DNA of 64,000 nucleotides from an uncultured Clostridium sp. (GTDB lineage Bacteria > Bacillota > Clostridia > Clostridiales > Clostridiaceae): the NCBI GenBank assembly GCA_934746785.1, contig CAKVFO010000001.1, positions 41,061 through 105,060 on the forward strand. Direction: 5' to 3'. Shown in pieces: positions 10,303 through 19,145 of this stretch (position 1 is its first letter; every line of letters starts with the position of its first letter). Under the pieces are notes generated by a model. The model was not told the DNA's origin. It was given only the letters and a program-made list of their open reading frames with translations, and did no database searches. A program made the position numbers and the translations under genes.

Positions 10303-10611
10303 ATGTTAGATAACCAGCTTAGAAACGTAAAAGAGAATAATAATTATGATATTTATGTAGCTATTATAAACTCAAATGAGCAGTCTAATGCAGAAACAAG
10401 TTTGTATTATTATTTCTTAGAACAAGGACTTTCAAATGAAAAAGCACTTGCATTTTCAGCTATGGCAGATGAAGAAACGGCAGACTTAATAAAAAAGTAT
10501 TCAGAAATGAGTTCTAGTGAATTTAAAACAGCAATAGATTTATTAAAAGATATTATATTAATGATGTTGGAGATTGCTGGGATTCATTATGGTGGTAAAA
10601 TATTTATTTAA
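10303..10611 (+). CDS. Hypothetical protein, 102 aa
   Basis: I do not recognise this protein. It begins 17 bases after glmM without a convincing ribosome-binding site. It is acidic and helix-rich in the middle (ETSLYYYFLEQGLSNEKALAFS) with a hydrophobic C-terminal stretch (DIILMMLEIAGIHYGG). Its 3' end overlaps the next reading frame by about 20 bases, suggesting a translationally coupled pair. It could be genuine and co-expressed with glmM, or a decayed remnant. Confidence 0.5.
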   Translation: MLDNQLRNVKENNNYDIYVAIINSNEQSNAETSLYYYFLEQGLSNEKALAFSAMADEETADLIKKYSEMSSSEFKTAIDLLKDIILMMLEIAGIHYGGKIFI

Positions 10612-11299
10612 TGATATAGAATATCCAGATGATTTTAAATCAAGAGAGAAAATTTTCAAACAATATCATGAAAAAATAAATCAAATTTCAGGAAGTGAAA
10701 TGAAGAAAAAAGATTTTAGTATGGCAATATTATTAGATCTTTTTGCAATTATAGGAGTGATAGCAGTATTTATGTATGGGGAAGCATCTATAATTTTAAA
10801 AGCTGTTTATATTATTCCATCAATAATATTTGCAATATATGACTTATCATTGGCATGTAAAGTAAAATATAAAGAATGTAATAAAAAGAATTTATATAAG
10901 AAACAAGTTTCAATGCTGATGTTAGTAAATGTATATATTTTTTTAGGAACATATATCTTTCAAGTAATAAGCTTAGGGGATAAGTTTACAAATCAAATAT
11001 GTATTTTTTCTTTAATAGCTTTTATAGTTTTAACTTTAGGATTAATATTAAAAGCAGGAAAAGATTCACCAAAAAGATTTATAAATGATTTTTTATATAA
11101 GGAAAATAAATATCATAGTCAGTCATCATGGGTACTTAATATTACCAGAGTATTAATTGTTTTAATATCTTTATTTAAACCATACATGTTAGTTATGGCT
11201 ATAGGTTATATACTTCTTTCACCTTATACGTATTATATAACTTATGCTTATTATATATATTTACAGTATGATAATGTTCAACAATTACACCAATATTAG
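10589..11299 (+). CDS. Hypothetical membrane protein, C-terminus possibly frameshifted
   Basis: No family recognised. About 236 aa, with a charged N-terminus (KYLFNDIEYPDDFKSREKIF) and about five or six hydrophobic helices. I prefer ATG 10589; TTG 10574 is also possible, and neither has a strong RBS. The frame closes at 11299, but an overlapping frame (11268-11396) continues with a plausible hydrophilic tail (RIVGYQDEEEIMYSLSATKQ) and runs to the terminator. A one-base shift around 11268-11298 may have cut off the original C-terminus. Confidence 0.5.
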   Translation: MVVKYLFNDIEYPDDFKSREKIFKQYHEKINQISGSEMKKKDFSMAILLDLFAIIGVIAVFMYGEASIILKAVYIIPSIIFAIYDLSLACKVKYKECNKKNLYKKQVSMLMLVNVYIFLGTYIFQVISLGDKFTNQICIFSLIAFIVLTLGLILKAGKDSPKRFINDFLYKENKYHSQSSWVLNITRVLIVLISLFKPYMLVMAIGYILLSPYTYYITYAYYIYLQYDNVQQLHQY

Positions 11300-11402
11300 A
11301 ATTGTAGGATATCAAGATGAAGAAGAGATAATGTATTCTTTATCAGCTACTAAACAAAAAGAAATAGAAAAGCAAAGGTTAGAAGAAGATAATTAATATA
11401 AG

Positions 11403-11443
11403 AATCTGTATCAAAAGAGAGAATTTTGATACAGATTTTTTTC
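11403..11443 (+). terminator. Rho-independent terminator of the glmM region
   Basis: Perfect 14-bp stem AATCTGTATCAAAA / TTTTGATACAGATT around GAGAGAA, followed by TTTTTT. It begins 6 bases after the stop of the overlapping frame that ends at 11396, which supports that frame as the original gene end. Confidence 0.88.
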
Positions 11444-11770
11444 TGATTACTAAATTTATTTTTATAAATTAAAAAGCTAAAACTTAACTCATAAATTTTC
11501 TTTACTGGTATAATTTATAAATATTTAAGCCTTAAAAATAAAAAGAATGGTTCTAAGGATGGAATTAATGGCATAAGATGCTTATTATGAGATGATAAAG
11601 AGAAATGCGATAATAATAAAAAAATGAAGGTAAATAAAGAAAAGTACTATGTAAAATAAACTGAGGATAATAAATTATTAAAAAAATGGCATTGTTTTTG
11701 AAAAAGTACAATAAATCAATAGTAGCTACAAGTAATAAAATATTAAAATTGTAAAAATAATGTTTAAATG
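11444..11770. other. A/T-rich intergenic stretch, no gene seen
   Basis: About 330 bases between the glmM-region terminator and the ilv promoter. All frames are short and stop-rich; I see no RNA gene or repeat in it. Confidence 0.5.
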
Positions 11771-11799
11771 TTGACTTTATGAAAAAACACGAGTAAAAT
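11771..11799 (+). promoter_or_regulatory. Sigma-A promoter of the ilv/cim operon
   Basis: TTGACT (11771-11776), 17-base spacer, TAAAAT (11794-11799). The predicted transcription start at about 11806 is roughly 35 bases ahead of the T-box stem I, as expected. Confidence 0.75.
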
Positions 11800-11837
11800 C
11801 ATAACTAAGCGAAAAGTGAATATTTCCTAGTATTTAA

Positions 11838-12098
11838 AAGCTACGATGGAGAAGGTTATTTAATGTTACAAAAGGTTCAGAGAGTCAGTGGTTGGTGTGA
11901 ACTGATGCTTTTAGTTAAATAGGTATCACTCCTGAGCTGAATCCAGAAAACTTTGCTTTGTAGCATTGTGAGTAAGCGATATCCGGTGAGCATCCGTTAT
12001 ATGTAAGGGTTTGTTGGAACCGATTATGTTATATTTAGGCGGAGTTTTATCCCACTTTTTATGATATATTTATCATTCATAAAGGTGGTTTTTTTTAT
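11838..12098 (+). promoter_or_regulatory. T-box leader, isoleucine specifier (AUC)
   Basis: tRNA-sensing transcription attenuator. Stem I is closed by GCTAC (11840-11844) and GTAGC (11960-11964). Inside are the conserved ACGATGGAGA start, AGAGAG plus GGTTGGTGTGAAC distal-loop elements (about 11879-11903) and ATCACTCCTGAGC on the 3' strand. By the usual layout (codon followed by A, then CYCCTGAGC) the specifier is ATC at 11925-11927, isoleucine. The T-box bulge is TTGGAACC (12014-12021). The terminator is CCACTTTTTATGA / TCATAAAGGTGG with a run of eight T (12052-12097). An Ile codon fits the citramalate operon downstream. The T-box bulge context is slightly non-standard. Confidence 0.85.
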
Positions 12099-12255
12099 TC
12101 TTAGATGAATTATATTCATATAAAAGATATGTATAATGTGCTTGTTTATGCGTTCTAAGTATGTTTTATGCAAAGAATAAAAAATGAAATTATAGTGCCG
12201 CAAAAGAACCGAAAAGAAAAATAATTAAATGGTATTTTTATAAGGAATTATTTTT

Positions 12256-12330
12256 CTTTTAGAACCTTTTGCATGGCTGACAAAGCGGTTTCCTGCGCTG
12301 AAAAGCGTGGCGTCAGCCACTTTGTGCTAC
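12256..12330 (+). repeat. Dispersed structured repeat, copy 1
   Basis: A 75-base sequence nearly identical to 36602-36678. The shared blocks are CTTTTAGAACCTTTTG, then ACAAAG-GG, TTCCTGCGCT, AAAAGCGTGGCGTCAG and CACTTTGT. It folds into an inner hairpin CTGCGCT/AGCGTGG with a GAAA-type loop, and an outer pairing ACAAAG/CTTTGT; in this copy TGGCTGAC can instead pair with GTCAGCCA. It lies between the T-box terminator and the ilvN RBS, so it is in the operon leader. The 5' side is also part of an imperfect inverted repeat (12200-12276). Nature unknown. Confidence 0.75.
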
Positions 12331-12380
12331 TTTATTAAAAAATATATAATGTTCCGTTTCGTAAATAAGGAGGGGGAAAG

Positions 12381-12893
12381 ATGGAGCAAAAGCATGTATT
12401 ATCAGTTCTTGTACAAAATTCATCAGGGGTTTTAAGTAGAATAGCAGGATTGTTTTCAAGAAGAGGTTACAATATTGATAGCTTGACAGTTGGGGCAACA
12501 GATAATGAAGAAGTATCAAGAATGACAATCACAATAACAGGTGATAATGATGTACTTGAACAGGTTACAAAACAGCTTGATAAATTAGAAGAAGTTATTA
12601 GAGTTATTAACTTAAAGGCTGATAATTCAGTTTATAGGGAACTTGTTTTAATTAAAGTAAAAGCTGGGGCAGATAAGAGAGCTGATATTAATGAAATTGT
12701 TAAGATATTTAGATGTAAGATAATAGATTTATCTACAGAAACATTAACAATTGAATTAACAGGAGATGAAAGTAAGATATCCGCATTAATCAAATTAATG
12801 GAGGAATATGGAATAGAAGAACTTGTAAGGACAGGTGTTACAGCACTTGAAAGAGGAGATAACACTATAACAAGTTATACTGAATATGAATAA
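12381..12893 (+). CDS. ilvN: Acetolactate synthase small (regulatory) subunit
   Basis: Regulatory subunit that activates IlvB and confers valine feedback inhibition. 170 aa, with an N-terminal ACT domain (HVLSVLVQNSSGVLSRIAGLFSRRGYNI, residues 5-32, the valine-binding loop) and the C-terminal ALS_ss_C domain (ELVLIKVKAG...ALERGD). RBS AAGGAGGGGG. First gene behind the T-box. The catalytic subunit is the last gene of the same operon, an unusual separation, with five genes between them. Confidence 0.95.
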   Translation: MEQKHVLSVLVQNSSGVLSRIAGLFSRRGYNIDSLTVGATDNEEVSRMTITITGDNDVLEQVTKQLDKLEEVIRVINLKADNSVYRELVLIKVKAGADKRADINEIVKIFRCKIIDLSTETLTIELTGDESKISALIKLMEEYGIEELVRTGVTALERGDNTITSYTEYE

Positions 12894-12928
12894 AAATTGC
12901 AATTGGCTAATAGAGGGGGGCAGCTTTA

Positions 12929-14527
12929 ATGACCAATAATAAAATAAGCATCTTTGATTCTACCTTAAGAGATGGGGCTCAAGGGCAGGGAATTTCCTAC
13001 TCTGTAGAAGATAAAATTAAGATAGTCAAAGCCTTAGATGATATTGGAGTCACATATATAGAAGCAGGAAATCCAGGATCTAATCCAAAAGATATGGAAT
13101 TCTTCAAAAGAATAAAGGAAGTAAGTTTAAAAACATCAAAAGTTGCAGCTTTCGGTTCAACAAGAAGACCAAAAATAGAAGTAAAGGATGATAATAATAT
13201 AAAAAATATATTATTAGCAGATACCGATGTGGTAGTAATATTCGGTAAAGCATGGGACTTCCAGGTTAAAGATATATTAAAAACCACTTTAGATGAAAAT
13301 TTAAAAATGATAGAAGAGACAGTACATTTTTTAGCTGAAAGGGGAAAAGAAGTAATATTTGATGCAGAACATTTCTTTGATGGCTATAAGGAAAATAAAG
13401 AATATGCAATGCAGACTATTAAAACAGCTAAAGAAGCAGGTGCTAAAACTGTAGTTCTATGTGATACAAATGGAGGTACACTTCCAAATGAGATAGAAAC
13501 TATAGTAAAAGAAGCAATAAGCAATGTAGGGGGCAATGTAGGTATACATTGTCACGATGATATAGGAATGGCAGTAGCAAATTCAGTCGTGGCAGCACAA
13601 TCAGGGGCAAATCACATTCAAGGAACCTTTATAGGAACAGGTGAAAGATGTGGTAATTCAAATCTTAGTGCAATAATTCCAACTTTAAAACTAAAGCTTG
13701 GAATAGACGTTATAGATGAAGAGAACCTTTCTAAATTAACTAGTGTTGCTAGATTCATAGCAGAAATTTCAAACATTACTTTAAAAGATGATTCACCATA
13801 TGTGGGCAATTCAGCATTTGCACATAAAGGTGGAATGCATATAGATGCTGTTTGTAAAGATTCTAAATCTTATGAACATGTTAAACCAGAAGTGATAGGA
13901 AATGAAAGAAGATTTTTAATATCTGAAGTCAGTGGTAAAAGCACGATTTTATCACAGATAAAAAAGATATTTCCTAATGTTTCCAAAGAAAGCAAAGAGA
14001 TTCAGGTTATTACAGATAGATTAAAAGAACTAGAATATGAAGGCTATCAATTTGAAGGCGCAGAAGGAACTGTAGAGCTTGTAATGAGAAAGATAATGGG
14101 TAAATATAAACCTTTCTTTAAGTTAAATCATTTCAAAGTATTTGCAGAACAGTCTTCAAATGGAATAAAGGAATTTACCTCATCAGTAATGATTAATGTT
14201 ACTGTTGATGGAAAGGAACAGATAAGTGCAGCTGAAGGTGAAGGACCTGTAAATGCATTAGATAAAGCACTTAGAAAAGCATTAGAAGTCTTTTATCCAC
14301 AATTAAGTGATGTAAGACTTGTAGATTACAAAGTAAGGGTTTTAGACTCTGAAAGTGCTACTGAAGCAAAAGTAAGAGTTTTAATAGAGTCTACAGATGG
14401 TGATGAAAGCTGGAGTACAGTTGGGGTATCAAGAGATATTATCAAAGCTAGCTGGATAGCATTAGTTGATTCTATAGAATATAAACTGATAAAAGATATA
14501 GAAAAAAAAGTAAAAACATATTTTTAG
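12929..14527 (+). CDS. cimA: (R)-citramalate synthase
   Basis: Condenses pyruvate and acetyl-CoA to citramalate, the threonine-independent entry into isoleucine synthesis. 532 aa: an HMGL-type TIM barrel (IFDSTLRDGAQGQGISYSVE at residues 8-27, metal-binding IHCHDDIGMAVAN) and a C-terminal regulatory LeuA_dimer domain. GQGISYS near the N-terminus, the STRRPKI stretch and the length fit the citramalate/2-isopropylmalate-like TIGR00977 group rather than true LeuA. The isoleucine-type T-box upstream supports this. LeuCD and LeuB in the operon would then process citramalate to 2-oxobutyrate. Confidence 0.9.
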   Translation: MTNNKISIFDSTLRDGAQGQGISYSVEDKIKIVKALDDIGVTYIEAGNPGSNPKDMEFFKRIKEVSLKTSKVAAFGSTRRPKIEVKDDNNIKNILLADTDVVVIFGKAWDFQVKDILKTTLDENLKMIEETVHFLAERGKEVIFDAEHFFDGYKENKEYAMQTIKTAKEAGAKTVVLCDTNGGTLPNEIETIVKEAISNVGGNVGIHCHDDIGMAVANSVVAAQSGANHIQGTFIGTGERCGNSNLSAIIPTLKLKLGIDVIDEENLSKLTSVARFIAEISNITLKDDSPYVGNSAFAHKGGMHIDAVCKDSKSYEHVKPEVIGNERRFLISEVSGKSTILSQIKKIFPNVSKESKEIQVITDRLKELEYEGYQFEGAEGTVELVMRKIMGKYKPFFKLNHFKVFAEQSSNGIKEFTSSVMINVTVDGKEQISAAEGEGPVNALDKALRKALEVFYPQLSDVRLVDYKVRVLDSESATEAKVRVLIESTDGDESWSTVGVSRDIIKASWIALVDSIEYKLIKDIEKKVKTYF

Positions 14528-14542
14528 GGAGATGATTAAACA

Positions 14543-15805
14543 ATGGGCATGACAATGACACAAAAAATATTAGCAGCACATGCAGGATTGGAAAGCGTTA
14601 AAGCAGGACAATTAATAGAAGCTAATTTAGATTTAGTTTTAGGGAATGATATTACAACACCAGTTGCTGTAACTGAGTTTAAGAAGTTTGGTGCAGACAA
14701 ACAAGTATTTAGCAAGAGTCAAATAGCAATCGTTCCAGATCACTTTACTCCTAATAAGGACATAAAGGCTGCAGAACAAGTTAAATACATAAGAGGATTT
14801 GCACATGAAAAAGGAATTGAAAACTTCTTCGAAGTTGGAGAAATGGGTATAGAACACTGCTTAGTACCTGAAAAAGGATTAGCTGTAGCAGGAGATGTTG
14901 TAATTGGAGCTGACTCACATACTTGTACTTATGGAGCACTTGGTGCATTCTCAACAGGTATTGGATCAACAGATATGGCTGCTGGTATGGCAACAGGTAA
15001 GTGCTGGTTTAAGGTACCATCTGCTTTAAAATTTGTTCTTAAGAATAAACCTGCTAAATGGGTAAGTGGTAAGGACATTATTTTACACATAATAGGAATG
15101 ATTGGTGTTGATGGAGCACTTTACAAATCAATGGAATTCGTTGGAGATGGATTACAATACCTTTCAATGGACGATAGATTTACAATGGCTAACATGGCTA
15201 TAGAAGCTGGTGGAAAGAATGGTATATTCCCAGTAGATGATAAGACTGAAGAATATTTAAAAGAACATGCTAAGAGAGAATGGAAGAAATTTGAATCTGA
15301 TGAAGATGCAGAATATGATGAAGTTTATGAAATAGATTTAAGTACATTAAGACCAACTGTATCATTCCCACACTTACCAGATAACACAAGAACAATTGAT
15401 GAAGCTCAAGGTCTTGAAATAGATCAAGTTGTTATTGGATCTTGTACAAATGGTAGAATCTCAGATTTAAGAATTGCTAGAGATATTCTTAAAGGAAAGA
15501 AAACAAACAAGAATATAAGAACAATCGTAATTCCTGGAACTCAAAAGATTTACCTTCAAGCATTAGAAGAAGGAATAATCAAAGATTTAATTGAAGCAGG
15601 AGCAGCAGTATCTACACCAACTTGTGGACCATGTCTTGGAGGTCATATGGGTATATTAGCAAAAGGTGAAAGATGCGTATCAACAACAAACAGAAACTTT
15701 GTAGGAAGAATGGGACACGTAGAATCAGAAGTTTATCTAGCAAGCCCAGCTGTAGCAGCAGCATCAGCTATAACAGGTAAAATAACTGACCCAGAAACAG
15801 TGTAG
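14543..15805 (+). CDS. leuC: 3-isopropylmalate/citramalate dehydratase large subunit
   Basis: 420-aa aconitase-superfamily subunit binding a [4Fe-4S] cluster. The cluster ligands are visible in VIGSCTNGR and [34 protein letters not shown] is the substrate/cluster region. It works with LeuD (next gene) to isomerise 2-isopropylmalate, and in the citramalate route converts citramalate through citraconate to 3-methylmalate. The short LeuC type is typical of anaerobes. 15 bases from cimA, RBS GGGAG. Confidence 0.95.
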   Translation: MGMTMTQKILAAHAGLESVKAGQLIEANLDLVLGNDITTPVAVTEFKKFGADKQVFSKSQIAIVPDHFTPNKDIKAAEQVKYIRGFAHEKGIENFFEVGEMGIEHCLVPEKGLAVAGDVVIGADSHTCTYGALGAFSTGIGSTDMAAGMATGKCWFKVPSALKFVLKNKPAKWVSGKDIILHIIGMIGVDGALYKSMEFVGDGLQYLSMDDRFTMANMAIEAGGKNGIFPVDDKTEEYLKEHAKREWKKFESDEDAEYDEVYEIDLSTLRPTVSFPHLPDNTRTIDEAQGLEIDQVVIGSCTNGRISDLRIARDILKGKKTNKNIRTIVIPGTQKIYLQALEEGIIKDLIEAGAAVSTPTCGPCLGGHMGILAKGERCVSTTNRNFVGRMGHVESEVYLASPAVAAASAITGKITDPETV

Positions 15806-15818
15806 GAGGTAAAAAATA

Positions 15819-16304
15819 ATGAGCGTTAAAGGTAGAGTATTCAAATATGGAGATAATGTAGATACAGATGTAATCATTCCGGCAAGATATTTAAACACTT
15901 CAGATCCAAAGGAACTTGCTGCACACTGTATGGAAGATATAGATATAGACTTTGTTAAAAAAGTTAAACCAGGAGATATCATAGTTGCAAATAAAAACTT
16001 TGGCTGTGGCTCTTCAAGAGAACATGCACCACTAGCAATAAAGACAGCTGGAGTTAGCTGTGTTATAGCATCAACATTTGCAAGAATCTTCTATAGAAAC
16101 TCAATCAATATTGGGTTACCAATACTTGAATGTGATGAAGCTGTTAAATCTATTGATGCAGGGGATGAATTAGAAGTAGATTTCAAATCAGGTGTAATTA
16201 AGAATTTAACAAAGAATGAAAGTTATCAAGGTCAAGGATTCCCAGAATTCATGCAAAGAATCATTGATAATGATGGATTAATTGGATATATAAAATCAAA
16301 ATAA
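15819..16304 (+). CDS. leuD: 3-isopropylmalate/citramalate dehydratase small subunit
   Basis: 161-aa swivelling subunit. Recognised by [17 protein letters not shown] at residues 9-25 and [16 protein letters not shown], which carries the substrate-contacting serine and arginine. RBS AGGAGG, 13 bases after leuC. The short form matches the short LeuC type. Confidence 0.95.
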   Translation: MSVKGRVFKYGDNVDTDVIIPARYLNTSDPKELAAHCMEDIDIDFVKKVKPGDIIVANKNFGCGSSREHAPLAIKTAGVSCVIASTFARIFYRNSINIGLPILECDEAVKSIDAGDELEVDFKSGVIKNLTKNESYQGQGFPEFMQRIIDNDGLIGYIKSK

Positions 16305-16334
16305 GCAATAAGAATAAATCGGGGGGTTAAACAT

Positions 16335-17414
16335 ATGAAATATAATATAGCAGTAGTTGCTGGAGACGGTATAGGTCCAGATATAGTAGATGAAACAATA
16401 AAGGTTTTAAATGTAGTAGGAGAAAAATTCGGACATGAATTTGCTTATACTCATGCATTAGCAGGTGGATGTGCAATAGATAAATTTGGAACAGCACTTC
16501 CAGATGAAACATTAGAAGTTTGTAAGAAATCAGACGCAGTACTTTTAGGAGCAGTTGGAGGACCAAAATGGGATGACCCAGATGCAAAAGTAAGACCAGA
16601 GCAAGCTCTTATGGGATTAAGATCAGGATTAGGTCTTTACTGTAACTTAAGACCTGCAACATTATATGCACCACTTAAGAATGCATCTCCTTTAAAGGAA
16701 GAATTAGTAGACAAGGGAATAGATATTGCAATAGTTAGAGAATTAACTGGTGGTATCTACTTTGGTAAAAGAGGAAGAGAAGTAGTTGATGGTGTTCAAT
16801 CTGCTTACGATACAGAAAGATACAATGTAAATGAAATAAAGAGAATTGCTAAAATAGGTTTTGAAACAGCAATGAAGAGAAAGAAAAAGTTAACTTGTGT
16901 TGATAAAGCTAACATACTAGAAAGTTCAAGACTTTGGAGAGTTGTTCTTGGTGAAATGGCTAAGGATTATCCAGAAGTTGAATTAAACTATTTATATGTT
17001 GATAATGCAGCAATGCAAATAGTTAAAGAACCATCTCAATTTGATGTTATTGTAACTTCAAACATCTTTGGAGACATCCTTTCAGATGAAGCTAGTATGG
17101 TTACAGGATCAATTGGTATGTTACCATCAGCATCACTTGGTGATGGAACTAGAGGAATGTATGAACCAATCCACGGAAGCGCTCCTGATATTGCAGGACA
17201 AGGTATTGCTAACCCACTAGCAACAATTCTTTCAGGTGCTATGATGCTTAGATACAGTTTCAACCTAGAAAAAGAAGCTCAAGCTGTAGAAAAAGCAGTT
17301 CTAGCTGTACTTGAAGATGGATACAGAACTGGCGACATAATGAGCGAAGGAATGAAAAAAGTCGGAACAGTTGAAATGGGTAAATTAGTAATAGATAAAA
17401 TAAAGGAGATGTAA
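16335..17414 (+). CDS. leuB: 3-isopropylmalate (3-methylmalate) dehydrogenase
   Basis: NAD-dependent oxidative decarboxylase, 359 aa. [14 protein letters not shown] at the N-terminus, [12 protein letters not shown], the substrate loop ending in [20 protein letters not shown] with a metal-binding aspartate, and [14 protein letters not shown] and [14 protein letters not shown] near the cofactor site. In this operon it should also act on 3-methylmalate to give 2-oxobutyrate. RBS GGGGGG. Confidence 0.95.
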   Translation: MKYNIAVVAGDGIGPDIVDETIKVLNVVGEKFGHEFAYTHALAGGCAIDKFGTALPDETLEVCKKSDAVLLGAVGGPKWDDPDAKVRPEQALMGLRSGLGLYCNLRPATLYAPLKNASPLKEELVDKGIDIAIVRELTGGIYFGKRGREVVDGVQSAYDTERYNVNEIKRIAKIGFETAMKRKKKLTCVDKANILESSRLWRVVLGEMAKDYPEVELNYLYVDNAAMQIVKEPSQFDVIVTSNIFGDILSDEASMVTGSIGMLPSASLGDGTRGMYEPIHGSAPDIAGQGIANPLATILSGAMMLRYSFNLEKEAQAVEKAVLAVLEDGYRTGDIMSEGMKKVGTVEMGKLVIDKIKEM

Positions 17415-17419
17415 TTAAT

Positions 17420-19081
17420 ATGAGAAGTGACGTTGTAAAAAAAGGTCCTTCAAGGGCACCACATAGATCACTATTTAAGGCATCTGGTCTAACTGATGAA
17501 GAAATAGATAGACCATTAATAGGTGTTGTAACATCTCAAAATGATATAATTCCAGGTCATGTTAATCTAGATAAGATTGTTGAAGGAGTTAAGAAAGGAG
17601 TACTAATTGGTGGGGGAACACCATTAGTATTCCCAACAATAGGTGTTTGTGATGGTATTGCAATGGGACATGAAGGAATGAAATATTCCTTAGTAACAAG
17701 AGAACTTATAGCAGATAGTATTGAATGTATGGTTAAAGCTCATGGTTTAGATGCTTTAGTTTTAATTCCTAATTGCGATAAAATAGTTCCAGGAATGATG
17801 ATGGCAGCTATGAGATTAAATATACCTGCTGTTGTTGTAAGTGGAGGACCAATGCTTCCAGGTAAATTTAAGGGTACAGATGTTTCATTAACTACTGTAT
17901 TTGAAGGCGTTGGGGCTTTCGAAAATGGTACAATGCTTGAAGCTGACCTTAAAGAACTTGAAAATAATGCATGTCCAACATGTGGATCATGTTCAGGTAT
18001 GTTTACAGCTAACTCAATGAACTGTTTAGTAGAAGTTCTTGGTATGGCGTTACCTGGAAATGGTACTATACCAGCTGTTTATTCAGAAAGAATAAGACTT
18101 GCAAAACATGCAGGTATGGCTGTTATGAATCTTTTAGAAAAAGATATAAAACCAAGAGATATAGTAACTAAGGAATCAATAGAAAATGCTTTATCAGTAG
18201 AAATGGCACTAGGATGTTCTTCAAATACTGTTTTGCATTTAACTGCTATAGCTAATGAGGCAAAAGTGCCAATAAATTTGGACATTATAAATGAAGTTTC
18301 AGAAAGAGTCCCAAATCTTTGTCATTTAGCACCAGCATCTCAAACTCATATAATTGATTTATATGCAGCTGGTGGAATTGGGGCAGTTATGAATGAACTT
18401 TCTAAGAAAGATTTACTTCACCTTGATTGTATAACTGCAACAGGAAAAACTCAAAGAGAAAATATAGAAGGTAAGCATGTATTAGACTATGAAATAGTAA
18501 GACCAATAGATAATCCATACATGACTACTGGTGGAATTCAAATATTAAGAGGTAACTTAGCAGTAGATGGAGCAGTTGTTAAGAAATCAGCTGTTGCACC
18601 AGAAATGCTTGTACACGAAGGACCAGCTAAGGTATTTGATTCAGAAGAAGAAGCTATTGCAGCAATTATGGGTAAAAAGATAGTTGCTGGAGATGTTGTA
18701 GTTATAAGGTATGAAGGACCAAAGGGAGGTCCAGGAATGAGAGAAATGCTATCTCCAACATCAGCAATAGCTGGTATGGGATTAGATAAAGATGTAGCCC
18801 TTATAACAGACGGAAGATTTAGTGGGGCAACTAAGGGTGCATCAATAGGTCACGTATCACCAGAAGCAGCTGAAGGAGGAATTATCGCATTAGTTGAAGA
18901 TGGAGATTTAATTTCTATAGATATCAACAACGGTAAGTTAGACCTAAAGGTATCAGAAGAAGTACTAGACCAAAGAAGAAAGAACTTAAAACCATTTGAA
19001 CCAAAAGTTAAAGATGGATATTTAGCAAGATATTCTAAACTTGTTACATCTGCTAGTACAGGTGCAGTATTCAAATACTAA
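17420..19081 (+). CDS. ilvD: Dihydroxy-acid dehydratase
   Basis: Iron-sulfur dehydratase giving 2-oxo acids for valine and isoleucine, 553 aa. Cluster-ligand regions are visible in [20 protein letters not shown] and [40 protein letters not shown] marks the C-terminal active-site region. It starts 5 bases after leuB, with GGAG inside the leuB end, so translation is tightly coupled. Confidence 0.96.
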   Translation: MRSDVVKKGPSRAPHRSLFKASGLTDEEIDRPLIGVVTSQNDIIPGHVNLDKIVEGVKKGVLIGGGTPLVFPTIGVCDGIAMGHEGMKYSLVTRELIADSIECMVKAHGLDALVLIPNCDKIVPGMMMAAMRLNIPAVVVSGGPMLPGKFKGTDVSLTTVFEGVGAFENGTMLEADLKELENNACPTCGSCSGMFTANSMNCLVEVLGMALPGNGTIPAVYSERIRLAKHAGMAVMNLLEKDIKPRDIVTKESIENALSVEMALGCSSNTVLHLTAIANEAKVPINLDIINEVSERVPNLCHLAPASQTHIIDLYAAGGIGAVMNELSKKDLLHLDCITATGKTQRENIEGKHVLDYEIVRPIDNPYMTTGGIQILRGNLAVDGAVVKKSAVAPEMLVHEGPAKVFDSEEEAIAAIMGKKIVAGDVVVIRYEGPKGGPGMREMLSPTSAIAGMGLDKDVALITDGRFSGATKGASIGHVSPEAAEGGIIALVEDGDLISIDINNGKLDLKVSEEVLDQRRKNLKPFEPKVKDGYLARYSKLVTSASTGAVFKY

Positions 19082-19145
19082 TTTGGTGAAAGGCTTTAAG
19101 CTTACTTAGGGGTAAGTAAATTTTTATGATAAGGAGGGGGCTTAT

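Noticed and set aside
12929..14527. Annotation as 2-isopropylmalate synthase (leuA)
   Set aside because: N-terminal GQGISYS and the STRRPKI stretch, the 532-aa length and the isoleucine T-box fit citramalate synthase.
19082..19145. Attenuator between ilvD and ilvB
   Set aside because: The hairpin (CTTAC/GTAAG) is only 5 bp with a short T stretch; too weak to claim.
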